The notes under the pieces: generated by a model
Databases searched by the model: none
What the model saw: only the letters and a program-made list of their open reading frames with translations
Told to the model about the DNA's origin: nothing
Position numbers and translations under genes: made by a program
In this document: one piece after another, positions 41,383 through 49,084 of the stretch
How positions within the stretch are numbered: position 1 is the stretch's first letter
How the letters are laid out: each line of letters starts with the position of its first letter
Assembly: GCF_025354435.1 (NCBI RefSeq)
Contig: NZ_JANXMU010000081.1
Span: 30,830-94,829, forward strand
Reading direction: 5' to 3'
Length of the DNA: 64,000 bases
Source of the DNA: Rhodoferax sp.
GTDB lineage: Bacteria > Pseudomonadota > Gammaproteobacteria > Burkholderiales > Burkholderiaceae_C

Positions 41383-42662
41383 AGTGCGTAGGTAATCCGT
41401 AGCGGGCGGCTTAGCCAGGCGGCGATGAACACTACGGCCAGCGTGGGCAGGGCCGCGCCAAACTGTGGTGCGTAGGTGGCCAGCAGGTGGTACAGCGCAA
41501 TACCCGCCAGCCACAGCCCGGCGGCCATCGGTTCCACCAGGCGCTGCACAGATGCGGTGGCATGGCTGCCCAGACGGCCCAGAATCACACCGAACAGCGG
41601 CACAAACACCGAGCTCAGCAACAGCAAAAACGGCTCCAGGCTGTGGACGGGCAGCGCCAGCGCCAACGCCGTGCAGGCCGCGGCCAGCAGCAGGCCCCAG
41701 CGCCGGATGCTCAGCTTGGGGTGCAGGCTGTGGGCCGACACCGAACCCGAGTACACGTCGCCATAGGCATTGTCGATTTCGTCGAACAAAATCAGCCCCA
41801 GCGCCAGCAAACCGCCTTGGGCGATCAGCAGCGCGGTGACCAGGTCGGTGCCCGGTGCGGCCACCGTCACCACCACCACACCCAGTGCGTAGCACCAGAT
41901 GTTGGCCAGTGCGTAGCCCAGCCAGGTGCCGCTCATGGCGGATTTGCCATTGCGCCCATGGCGGGCGTAGTCGGCCACCAGGGGCAGCCACGACACCGGC
42001 ATGGCGATCACCAGGTCCATGGCCGACAGCAAACCCATGCTGCCGTCGCCAGAGCGGTGCCAGAAGGCCAACGCGTCACCGGCCAGCAGCTTCTGGGCGA
42101 ACTGCCAGCTCAGCCACAGCAGCGACAGCACCACCAGCGGCAGGCCGAAGCGGCCAATAAACTTGCGCACCAGGGTCAGCATGGAGCCCGCCATCAGGGC
42201 GGTCAGTACCATGCCCCACAGCAGCGTGGTCAGCAGCACGCCGCGGGTACTGCCCAGGTCCCAGCCCAGGCTGTGCTTGGCGATGGCTGCGGTGCCGTCG
42301 CGCATGATGACCAGCTCAAAGGTGGTCCAACCCACCAGTTGCACGATGTTCATCAGCACCGGCAGGCGGGCAAAACCGCTGCCAAAGGTGGCATGCATCA
42401 GCCCGGCGCTGGACAGGCCGCTGTCGCAGGCGATGCGCGCCACCCAGGCCAGCAGGCCTGCGCCCAGTACCGACCCCAGTACGATGGCCACCAGTGCCTG
42501 TTGCGTGCCCACGGCCGGCACCAGGTAGGCCCCGATCTGCATCACCAGCAGGCCCACGCCCAGGCTGAACCACAGGGCGGCGTGCGATGACCAGCCGAAA
42601 ACGCGGTCTGCGTCCGGGATCGGTGTCAGTGCATCATTGTGAAAAAACGGTGAATTTGCCAT
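41373..42662 (-). CDS. cytX: CytX-type pyrimidine permease under a TPP riboswitch
   Basis: A 429-residue member of the NCS1 purine-cytosine permease family with about 12 hydrophobic helices. RVFGWSSHAALWFSLGVGLLVMQIGA near the N-terminus resembles CytX, the hydroxymethylpyrimidine importer. A TPP riboswitch lies 90 bases upstream, so its expression falls when thiamine is plentiful. This makes a thiamine precursor more likely than cytosine as the substrate. The ATG at 42662 follows an ATTTGCTCC segment, not an ideal ribosome site. The stop lies within repeat R1. Confidence 0.86.
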   Translation of the reverse strand: MANSPFFHNDALTPIPDADRVFGWSSHAALWFSLGVGLLVMQIGAYLVPAVGTQQALVAIVLGSVLGAGLLAWVARIACDSGLSSAGLMHATFGSGFARLPVLMNIVQLVGWTTFELVIMRDGTAAIAKHSLGWDLGSTRGVLLTTLLWGMVLTALMAGSMLTLVRKFIGRFGLPLVVLSLLWLSWQFAQKLLAGDALAFWHRSGDGSMGLLSAMDLVIAMPVSWLPLVADYARHGRNGKSAMSGTWLGYALANIWCYALGVVVVTVAAPGTDLVTALLIAQGGLLALGLILFDEIDNAYGDVYSGSVSAHSLHPKLSIRRWGLLLAAACTALALALPVHSLEPFLLLLSSVFVPLFGVILGRLGSHATASVQRLVEPMAAGLWLAGIALYHLLATYAPQFGAALPTLAVVFIAAWLSRPLRITYALQK

Positions 42663-42751
42663 TCATTTGCTCCATGCAAAATAGTGGCAGGGGGCTTGAA
42701 CCGAACGGGCCAGCGCTGTGCCGAGAAGGCAGCGGTGCCCGTTGAAGAACA

Positions 42752-42838
42752 TGCTTCCCTGCGCGAGGATTACCTCAATCAGGTTCAAAGGGACTTTCTC
42801 AGTCGGGGCCATTACAGCCCCAACACCCCTAGCGGAAC
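42752..42838 (-). promoter_or_regulatory. TPP riboswitch (THI box) of cytX
   Basis: On the minus strand: CTAGGGGTGTTGGGGCTG, CTGAGAAAGTCCC, TTGAACCTGATTGAGGTAAT and CGCGCAGGGAAG, the full aptamer. It is about 90 bases before the cytX ATG. It occupies most of the 391-base gap between cytX and the gene at 43054; the rest holds repeat R1 copy F and presumably two promoters. Confidence 0.95.
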
Positions 42839-42893
42839 TCTGCCAGGCTTGGATGCGCTGGCAGAGTGCCGAATTCTAACGCAGTGGCTTACA

Positions 42894-42951
42894 AATTTAT
42901 ACAAAATAGGGCTGAGGTGTAGGCGTTACCTGTGCGTATAGCTATTAAAAC
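42894..42951 (-). repeat. Dispersed repeat R1, copy F
   Basis: A diverged copy: AAATTTATACAAAATAGGGC, CTGTGCGTATAGCTATTAAAA. It lies between the cytX riboswitch and the next gene, so at a divergent rather than convergent position. Confidence 0.55.
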
Positions 42952-43053
42952 AGTAGCGGTACAATGCTTGTCAGCCAGGTACGTGGTTCGTGCGCTCCAG
43001 CGATGGATGTCGGCCTTGCACCTTCCCAGCCACTTTTTTCTTTCAAGACCCCC

Positions 43054-43581
43054 ATGGATGCTTTTTTGATTCCCCGCCGCCTCGCCGCTTGTGCGCTGCT
43101 GGGTCTGGCCTGCAGCGCCATGGCCCAGACGGCCACCGCTCCTGACTCGGCACCGGCCGACGCGCCTGCGGTGCCCTACCGCTGGCGGCTGGAGCTCAGC
43201 CCGCACACCACCCATTTCAGCTACAACGTAGAGCACCACCCGGTGCACCTGGTGGGCCTGGAACGCGAATCCACCGTGGACAACAGCTTCTACGGTCTGG
43301 CGCTGTTCACCAACTCGTTTGGCCAAGACAGCGGCTACGCCTACCTGGGCAAGACCTACTACAACGTGTTTGACAGCCTGCCCAAGGTCTACCTGAAATG
43401 GTCGGCGGGCGTACTCTACGGCTACAAGCCACCCTACAACCACAAGGTGCCGCTGAACTACAAAGGCTTCTCGCCCGCCATCGTGCCGGCCGCGGGCTGG
43501 CGCTTTGGTTCGGGCTGGAATGCACAGATCGACATGTTGGGCACGGCCGGGCTGACCTACTCGCTGGTCAAAGAGTTTTAA
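43054..43581 (+). CDS. Putative outer-membrane barrel protein
   Basis: A 175-residue secreted protein. The signal peptide reaches about residue 24 (AMA). The mature part is beta-rich with alternating hydrophobic residues (LELSPHTTHFSYNVEHH, LALFTNSFGQDSGYAYLGKTYYNVF, LKWSAGVLYGYKPPYNH and AAGWRFGSGWNAQIDMLGTAGL). It ends in Phe (YSLVKEF), as outer-membrane barrels do. This resembles small lipid-A-modifying or barrel proteins in shape only; I do not claim a match. The ATG at 43054 was chosen because the signal peptide starts there. A terminator follows. Confidence 0.65.
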   Translation: MDAFLIPRRLAACALLGLACSAMAQTATAPDSAPADAPAVPYRWRLELSPHTTHFSYNVEHHPVHLVGLERESTVDNSFYGLALFTNSFGQDSGYAYLGKTYYNVFDSLPKVYLKWSAGVLYGYKPPYNHKVPLNYKGFSPAIVPAAGWRFGSGWNAQIDMLGTAGLTYSLVKEF

Positions 43582-43610
43582 AGATTCCTGGCCTGACCAA
43601 GGCCTCCGAT

Positions 43611-43638
43611 AAGCCCGCTTTTTGCGGGCTTTTTTTAC
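43611..43638 (+). terminator. Terminator after the outer-membrane protein gene
   Basis: AGCCCGC / GCGGGCT with a T-run of seven. Confidence 0.9.
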
Positions 43639-43716
43639 GGCTGTGGGTTGGGGAAAAAGCTGGTAAAAACGCGGCGGCGCAGCACAATAGTGGTAATTAC
43701 ACCAAGGTGTGCCGCC

Positions 43717-44301
43717 ATGCCTGTAATCGCTTTTCGCCCCGACGTGCTGCTGTACCCGCGCTGCTGGGTAGCGCTGGTTGTGCTGTGCTGCGATGGCTTG
43801 GTGTGGGCCCAGGTGCAGGGCGAGTCGGCTGCGCAACTGGAGCTGGCTACGCTGACCATCCCTTCGATGCAGCGGGCCGATGGGCGCATGGATTCCCGTA
43901 TGAGTTTGACCGGCTGGTCCGCCCCCACGTCCCAAGCGGGCGTGGGCTTGGGGTTGGGCTGGTCCGTACCTAGCCAGAGCGCGCTGGGGGATGGACGTAA
44001 CGCTGCACCTGGGCTGGATCTGGGGTTGCACTGGCGGTCTGCCGACCAGGGCCAGGGCCGGGTCCGCATCGGCGTATGGCAGCACGTGAATCCCTGGCAG
44101 GACCCTGTAGGTGTTGCCAATCCAGCCATAAATCCCGTTAACTACAACACCCGGCTGGAGATGCAGTTCAGTGCGGCCAGTGCGCGCGGTATCCAGTTTG
44201 AATTGGGTGGGGCCTTGGGCCTGCAGCTCAACAATAACGAACGGGTGGTACTGCGCCTCAGCCGGGGCAAGCCAATGGTGTACTACCGCGTCAAGTTTTA
44301 A
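43717..44301 (+). CDS. Hypothetical secreted beta-rich protein
   Basis: A 194-residue protein starting MPVIAFRPDVLLYPRCWVAL, with a hydrophobic signal segment and AWAQ-like cleavage (VWAQ). The rest is Gly-rich and beta-like (VGLGLGWSVPSQSAL, RVRIGVWQHVNPW and IQFELGGALGLQLNNNERVVLRLSRG) and ends in Phe (YYRVKF). This is a second candidate for a small outer-membrane barrel, close to the one at 43054 but not similar in sequence. It may be co-regulated. The 3' end overlaps the convergent reductase gene by three bases. Confidence 0.6.
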   Translation: MPVIAFRPDVLLYPRCWVALVVLCCDGLVWAQVQGESAAQLELATLTIPSMQRADGRMDSRMSLTGWSAPTSQAGVGLGLGWSVPSQSALGDGRNAAPGLDLGLHWRSADQGQGRVRIGVWQHVNPWQDPVGVANPAINPVNYNTRLEMQFSAASARGIQFELGGALGLQLNNNERVVLRLSRGKPMVYYRVKF

Positions 44302-45341
44302 GACGGTGTTGGTACACCCAGCAACTGGTGCAGCCGGGGGGAGGTGGTGGTGTACTGGAACGGAATCTTCTTGCCTGGAAACACCAGCGGTGCCGCCGCG
44401 TACGCCGCCAGCGTGGCTTCGTGGAAGCCGCAGACGATGAGTTTTTGCTTACCCGGATAGGTGTTGATGTCCCCCACGGCGAAGATGCCGGGCACGCTGG
44501 TTTCAAACCGGGCCGTGTCCACCTGCAACTGCTTGCGTTCCATGGCTAAACCCCAATCAGCCACCGGGCCCAGCTTGGGCGACAGGCCCAGGAAGACGCT
44601 CAGCGCATCGACTGGCAGTTGGTGTAGCGCTGCGTCCACATCGCTGACTTCCAGGCTGGCCAAGCGGCCTTCTGCCGCACCAAACCCCGTAATCTGCCCC
44701 ACCATGAAGCGCATGCGCCCGGCCGCCACCAGCATTTGCATTTCAGCGATATTGGCCATGGGCGCTTGCAGTACATCGCGGCGGTGCAACAGGGTGACGC
44801 TTTTGGCATCCAAGTCGGCCAGGGTTAGCGCGCAGTGCAATGCGGCCTCGTCGCCACCGACCACCACCACGTCCTGCCCGGCCACCGTGGCGGGGGCCGC
44901 GTGGTAGCGCAGCTGGCCGCCTTCAAAGGCTTCGATGCCGTCCAGCTTCAAGCGTCGGGGTTGGAATGCGCCCACACCGGCGGCGATGATGACCACAGGT
45001 GCCAAAAACTGCGTGCCCTGGTCGGTCTGCACCAGAAAACGGCCATCGGCCTGCTTTTCGATGCGGCTGACCTGCTGGCCGAGGTGGAAGGGCGTTTGGA
45101 ACGGCTGGATTTGCTGCAGCAGCGAATCTGCCAGCGCCCGCCCGGAGGTGGCGGGTGTGCCTGGGATGTCGTAGATGGGTTTGTCGGGGTACAGCTCCAT
45201 GCATTGGCCGCCCGCATGGGGCAGTGCGTCGATGACATGGGTGGGCACTTCCAGCAAGCCGAGCTGGAACACCTGGAACAGCCCAACCGGGCCCGCGCCG
45301 ATGACGACGGCCCCGGTTTCCAGAGGCACGGGCAATACCAA
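44298..45341 (-). CDS. Ferredoxin/flavodoxin-NADP reductase-like FAD enzyme
   Basis: A 347-residue thioredoxin-reductase-like flavoprotein (type 2 ferredoxin-NADP reductase). The FAD motif VIGAGPVGLFQVFQLGLL is at about 13-30 and the NADP motif VVVVGGDEAALHCALTLADL is mid-protein. There is no CxxC. The C-terminal FGDINTYPGKQ-like segment (VGDINTYPGKQKLIVCGFHEA) is typical. The likely start is TTG at 45341: GGAG lies seven bases upstream inside the fdxA 3' end, and the TTG is one base past the fdxA stop. It is likely to reduce the ferredoxin encoded just before it. Confidence 0.87.
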   Translation of the reverse strand: MVLPVPLETGAVVIGAGPVGLFQVFQLGLLEVPTHVIDALPHAGGQCMELYPDKPIYDIPGTPATSGRALADSLLQQIQPFQTPFHLGQQVSRIEKQADGRFLVQTDQGTQFLAPVVIIAAGVGAFQPRRLKLDGIEAFEGGQLRYHAAPATVAGQDVVVVGGDEAALHCALTLADLDAKSVTLLHRRDVLQAPMANIAEMQMLVAAGRMRFMVGQITGFGAAEGRLASLEVSDVDAALHQLPVDALSVFLGLSPKLGPVADWGLAMERKQLQVDTARFETSVPGIFAVGDINTYPGKQKLIVCGFHEATLAAYAAAPLVFPGKKIPFQYTTTSPRLHQLLGVPTPS

Positions 45342-45342
45342 A

Positions 45343-45672
45343 TTAACGCTCCAGCAACTGGATTTTGGGCATCACATCTTTCCAGTCGTCGGCATCGGCC
45401 AGGGCGGGTTTGCGTTTGGTGATGCTCTTCCAGCCTTCGGCGCGGGCGAGTTCGACGTTGAGCTTGATGAAGGCCAGCTGGTCGGCGGGCATGTCTTCTT
45501 CGGCGTAGATGGCGTTGGCCGGGCACTCGGGGATGCAGACGGCGCAGTCGATGCATTCATCGGGGTCGATGACCAGCATGTTCGGGCCTTCGCGGAAGCA
45601 GTCCACGGGGCACACGTCCACACAGTCGGTGTACTTGCACTTGATACAGGATTCGGAAACGACGTGGGTCAT
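45343..45672 (-). CDS. fdxA: 7Fe ferredoxin
   Basis: A 109-residue ferredoxin with [3Fe-4S] ligands Cys9, Cys17 and Cys50 and [4Fe-4S] ligands Cys21, Cys40, Cys43 and Cys46 ([17 protein letters not shown] and [15 protein letters not shown]). The tail is the Azotobacter-type FdxA tail. It lies 50 bases past cysN and one base before a ferredoxin-NADP-reductase-like gene. This suggests it carries electrons to the sulfite reductase encoded upstream in the same direction. That role is inferred. Confidence 0.95.
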   Translation of the reverse strand: MTHVVSESCIKCKYTDCVDVCPVDCFREGPNMLVIDPDECIDCAVCIPECPANAIYAEEDMPADQLAFIKLNVELARAEGWKSITKRKPALADADDWKDVMPKIQLLER

Positions 45673-45721
45673 GGTATTTTCGAGATGCGGGGGATAGACC
45701 GTGATTTTAGGGGTGGAATGC

Positions 45722-47035
45722 TTAGCGCACCAAAACGGCGGCTGAGGTTTTGTGCGTAGCGGTATCGACCAAAACCAAGGCACCCAGGGAACGCGACTGC
45801 GTATAGGGCCGGGTGGCGATCGCCTCTTGCAGCGCCAGCTCGACATGGCCGATGGCGTTGGGTGGCAATTCGGTGGCATCTTCCTCGACCAGGGTGTTGA
45901 TGTCCAGCTTGTGCACGATGCGCTTGACCTTGGCCTTGACCCAGCGGTGGCCGTGCAGCGCCCAGTAGACGCGGCCTGCGACCAGGGGTTCGTCGTCCAT
46001 CCAGGCGACGGTGGCCGAAATCTCGCGGCTGGCTTCGAACTGGCCGGGGGCCAGCAACCAGTCGCCACGCGACACATCGACCTCGCGGTCCAGCGTGATG
46101 CCGGCACTGTTGCCAGCCAGCACGCTCTTGGGGTTGCGGGCATGGTCCAGCACTTGGGCCACGGTAGCGGTTTGGCCACTGGGCAGGATGCGGATTTCTT
46201 GGCCCACTTCCACTTTGCCGGTGGCGACGCGGCCCCAGAACACGCGGCGGCCCTGGCTGGTGTCGGCGCTAGAAGAGAATTTTTCCACCCACTGCACCGG
46301 AAAGGCGAAGGGCTGCTCCACTTCTGCGGGCGTGCTGGGCAATTGCTCCAGAATCTGTAGCAGGGTCGGGCCGGTGTAATTGCACCAATCGGGTGTATCC
46401 GTATGGCCCGCTTCCACCACGTTCCAGCCCTTGAGGGCCGAAATCGGTACGATGGCCTTGACGGGAATCTCGGCAGCGGTGGCAAAGCTGTTCAGCGCGG
46501 CGCTGATGTGGGCAAACGCCAGGCAGGAGTCTTCCACCGCGTCCAGCTTGTTGATGGCAAAGACGATGCTGGGCACGCGCAGCAAATGGCACAGCAGCGA
46601 GTGGCGGCGGGTTTGCGGCAGCAGTTCCAGGGCAGCGTTTTTCCAGTCCAGCTTGGTGGCATCGACCAGCACCACGGCGGCATCGGCGCTGCTGGCGGCG
46701 GTGACCATGTTGCGGGTGTACTGCTCGTGGCCGGGCGCGTCGCCGATGATGAACTTGCGGTCTTCGGTGTTGAAGTAGCGGTAGGCCACGTCGATGGTGA
46801 TGCCTTGCTCGCGCTCGGCGCTCAGGCCGTCGGTCAGCAGCGCCAAGTCGGTTTCGCCCTGGCGTTGCACACCGGCCAGATGGTCTTGCAGCACGGCCTT
46901 GGTGTCCACCAGCAGGCGGCCAATCAGGGTGCTCTTGCCGTCATCGACTGATCCGCAGGTGATAAACTTTAAGGCGGAAAGGGCTGTGGCGCTTGTAGTG
47001 CCTGCGGGAGTAGCTATAGAAGTAGTAGCATTCAT
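45722..47035 (-). CDS. cysN: Sulfate adenylyltransferase large subunit (GTPase)
   Basis: A 437-residue translation-factor-like GTPase that drives APS formation with CysD. P-loop GSVDDGKST (28-36), G3 DAPGH (99-103) and G4 NKLD (162-165) are intact. There is no C-terminal APS kinase (CysC) domain, unlike NodQ-type fusions. It starts one base before the cysD stop (overlap). The first residues ([14 protein letters not shown]) are encoded by sequence resembling repeat R1. Confidence 0.95.
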   Translation of the reverse strand: MNATTSIATPAGTTSATALSALKFITCGSVDDGKSTLIGRLLVDTKAVLQDHLAGVQRQGETDLALLTDGLSAEREQGITIDVAYRYFNTEDRKFIIGDAPGHEQYTRNMVTAASSADAAVVLVDATKLDWKNAALELLPQTRRHSLLCHLLRVPSIVFAINKLDAVEDSCLAFAHISAALNSFATAAEIPVKAIVPISALKGWNVVEAGHTDTPDWCNYTGPTLLQILEQLPSTPAEVEQPFAFPVQWVEKFSSSADTSQGRRVFWGRVATGKVEVGQEIRILPSGQTATVAQVLDHARNPKSVLAGNSAGITLDREVDVSRGDWLLAPGQFEASREISATVAWMDDEPLVAGRVYWALHGHRWVKAKVKRIVHKLDINTLVEEDATELPPNAIGHVELALQEAIATRPYTQSRSLGALVLVDTATHKTSAAVLVR

Positions 47036-47979
47036 TAGAAGTATCCGTCTTTCTTGCGCTTCTCCATCGAAGCCTCTGATGTCTTGTCGTCCATGCGGGT
47101 CGCGCCGCGTTCGCTCACGTCGGCGGCCAGGGTTTCGATCACGATGTCGGCGGCGGTGGCGGCCAAGCTGTCCACCGGGCAGGTGCAGGTGATGTCGCCC
47201 ACGGTGCGGAAGCGCACGTCGCGCTGCTCAGAAGTTTCACCGGCCTTGAGCGGGGTGAGTTCGGTCACCGGCACCAGCAGGCCCTTGCGCTCCACCACTT
47301 CGCGTTTGTGCGTGTAGTACAGCGACGGCAGGGCGATTTTTTCGCGTTCGATGTACTGCCACACGTCGAGTTCGGTCCAGTTGCTGATGGGGAACACGCG
47401 GAAGTGTTCGCCGGGCTGCAGGCGGGTGTTGAACAGGGTCCACAGCTCGGGGCGCTGGGCCTTGGGCTGCCACTGGCCGAAGCTGTCGCGGTGCGAAAAG
47501 ATGCGTTCTTTGGCACGGGCCTTTTCTTCGTCGCGGCGGGCGCCGCCAATCAGTGCGTCAAAGCGGAATTCTTCGATGGCTTCGAGCAAGGTGACCGACT
47601 GGTGCACGTTGCGCGACTCGCCAGGGTGCGCCAGGCGCACGGTGCCGCGCTTCATCGAGTCTTCGACGTTGCGCACGATCAGCTCGGCACCCAGTTCCTG
47701 GGCGCGGAAGTCGCGGAAATCGGTAACTTCATGGAAGTTGTGGCCGGTGTCGATCATCAACAGCGGGTAGGGAATGCCGCCGCTGCCGGTGGATACATTC
47801 TTCGCACCAAAGGCTTTTTCGGCACATTTCAGCAGCACCAGCGAGTCTTTGCCGCCCGAAAACAGCAGGGTAGGGCGTTCAAACACGGCAGCCACTTCGC
47901 GCAGGATGAAGATGGTTTCTTCTTCCAGTGCGTCAAGGTGGGTGTTGCTCAGGTGGTGTGGGGTAACTTGGGTATTCAT
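47035..47979 (-). CDS. cysD: Sulfate adenylyltransferase small subunit
   Basis: A 314-residue ATP-pyrophosphatase-fold protein. PTLLFSGGKDSLVLLKCAEKAF is the PP-loop. It binds sulfate and ATP and forms APS with help from the CysN GTPase. The ATG at 47979 is chosen over a TTG at 47991. It overlaps cysN by one base. cysH ends 25 bases upstream of its start on the same strand, so cysH, cysD and cysN form a leftward unit. Confidence 0.95.
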   Translation of the reverse strand: MNTQVTPHHLSNTHLDALEEETIFILREVAAVFERPTLLFSGGKDSLVLLKCAEKAFGAKNVSTGSGGIPYPLLMIDTGHNFHEVTDFRDFRAQELGAELIVRNVEDSMKRGTVRLAHPGESRNVHQSVTLLEAIEEFRFDALIGGARRDEEKARAKERIFSHRDSFGQWQPKAQRPELWTLFNTRLQPGEHFRVFPISNWTELDVWQYIEREKIALPSLYYTHKREVVERKGLLVPVTELTPLKAGETSEQRDVRFRTVGDITCTCPVDSLAATAADIVIETLAADVSERGATRMDDKTSEASMEKRKKDGYF

Positions 47980-48004
47980 GTCGGGGGTCAAATTTCAGTG
48001 GGTC

Positions 48005-48628
48005 TCAATGGGCGAGATGCAAGCCGCACTCGCGGTTGTCATCACCCTTGGTGGGGTCCACGTAGTCGAAGTTGTTGGGCAGGCCGTGGGTTTCACAGTA
48101 TTGGTAGAGCTCTTTGGACGACCAGTGCAGCAGCGGCGCGACCTTGATCAGGCCGTCGGGGTTGATGCTGACCGGGTCCATCTGGGCGCGTACGGCGGTG
48201 TCGGTGGCCCGCAGTGCGGTGAACCAGACCTTGGGTGCGGTTTCGCGCAGTGCGCGGGCAAAAGGCTCCAGCTTCACTTCTTCGGTGAAGGCGGCGTGGC
48301 GCGGGTCGTCCAGCGCGGGCGTCGGGCCGTCCACGGCCTCGCGGTGCGCCCGCGAGCGGCGCGGCAGATAGATGTGCAAATTGAGCTTGAGCCGCTGGGT
48401 GACTTCATCGACAAAGCGGTAGGTGGCCTCGGTGTTCAGGCCGTTGTCCATCCAGACCACCGGCACGTCGGGGCGGGCGTTGGTGACCATGTGCAGGATG
48501 ACCGCTTCGAACGGGCGGAAGTTAGTGGTGACGATGGAAGGCTGGCCCAAGCCGAGGGCCCATTCCACCAGTCCGGGTGCATTGCGGCCGAGTTCGGCGT
48601 TGATGTGTGCGAGGTTGAGGGTGCTCAT
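48005..48628 (-). CDS. cysH: PAPS/APS reductase-family protein, short form
   Basis: A 207-residue phosphoadenosine phosphosulfate reductase-family enzyme. The PP-loop-like start QPSIVTTNFRPFEAVILHMV, WMDNGLNTEATYRF and LRATDTAVRAQMD are seen. The C-terminal catalytic Cys is in ECGLHLAH. The Cys-Cys motif that binds [4Fe-4S] in APS reductases is replaced by FTEEVKLEPFARAL, so no cluster is expected. No APS kinase gene is near. It is about 35-40 residues shorter than E. coli CysH. Whether it uses APS or PAPS is unclear. Confidence 0.9.
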   Translation of the reverse strand: MSTLNLAHINAELGRNAPGLVEWALGLGQPSIVTTNFRPFEAVILHMVTNARPDVPVVWMDNGLNTEATYRFVDEVTQRLKLNLHIYLPRRSRAHREAVDGPTPALDDPRHAAFTEEVKLEPFARALRETAPKVWFTALRATDTAVRAQMDPVSINPDGLIKVAPLLHWSSKELYQYCETHGLPNNFDYVDPTKGDDNRECGLHLAH

Positions 48629-48642
48629 GGTGTCAGCTCCGA

Positions 48643-49071
48643 TCAGGCCGAGTCTTGCAGCGCAAACTCAGCGGCATAAGCTGCGGAATTTTCGGCTTCG
48701 GCGAAGTGCGGTTCGACATGCACCGCGTCGCCCTGGTAGAAGCCTTCAAAGCGGTCGAACTGGCGCTGGGCAGCGCTGGCGTCCACGCCTTCGCGCAGCA
48801 CGGCAACGGTGAAGCCGCTGCGTTGCATCTGCACCAGTTGGTCGATCAGTACATCACCGGTGGCGCGGATTTCGCCGGTGTAACCCAGGCGGCGGCGCAG
48901 CAGGAAAGCCTGGCTGTAGGCGCGGCCATCGGTGAACTTGGGGAAGTGCAGATCGATGCGGGTCACGCCGTCGAGCGACAGTGCACGCGGATCTGCGTCG
49001 TTCGCCAGAAAAATTTGGTCTTTTTGGCCTTCAGCGTAGGCAGTGTGTGCGGTAGCAGCTATTATTTTCAT
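48643..49071 (-). CDS. DUF934 protein of the sulfite reductase operon
   Basis: A 142-residue protein with a basic and acidic core (VTRIDLHFPKFTDGRAYSQAFLLRRRLGYTGEIRATGDVLIDQLVQMQRSGFTV), the DUF934 pattern. The family lies next to cysI in many proteobacteria and may assist sulfite reductase or its electron delivery; the function is unproven. It starts 13 bases after the cysI stop. The ATG at 49071 has AAAAGG upstream; its first codons resemble an R1 fragment. Confidence 0.88.
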   Translation of the reverse strand: MKIIAATAHTAYAEGQKDQIFLANDADPRALSLDGVTRIDLHFPKFTDGRAYSQAFLLRRRLGYTGEIRATGDVLIDQLVQMQRSGFTVAVLREGVDASAAQRQFDRFEGFYQGDAVHVEPHFAEAENSAAYAAEFALQDSA

Positions 49072-49084
49072 AGTATTTGACCTT

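Noticed and set aside
41487..42590. Open frame of 367 codons opposite the CytX-type permease
   Set aside because: Composition of a shadow frame. The permease and its riboswitch define the true strand.
45673..46485. Extension of fdxA upstream into cysN as a fused protein of 380 residues
   Set aside because: It is the wrong frame of cysN. The ferredoxin starts at its own ATG at 45672 with the standard MTHVV start.
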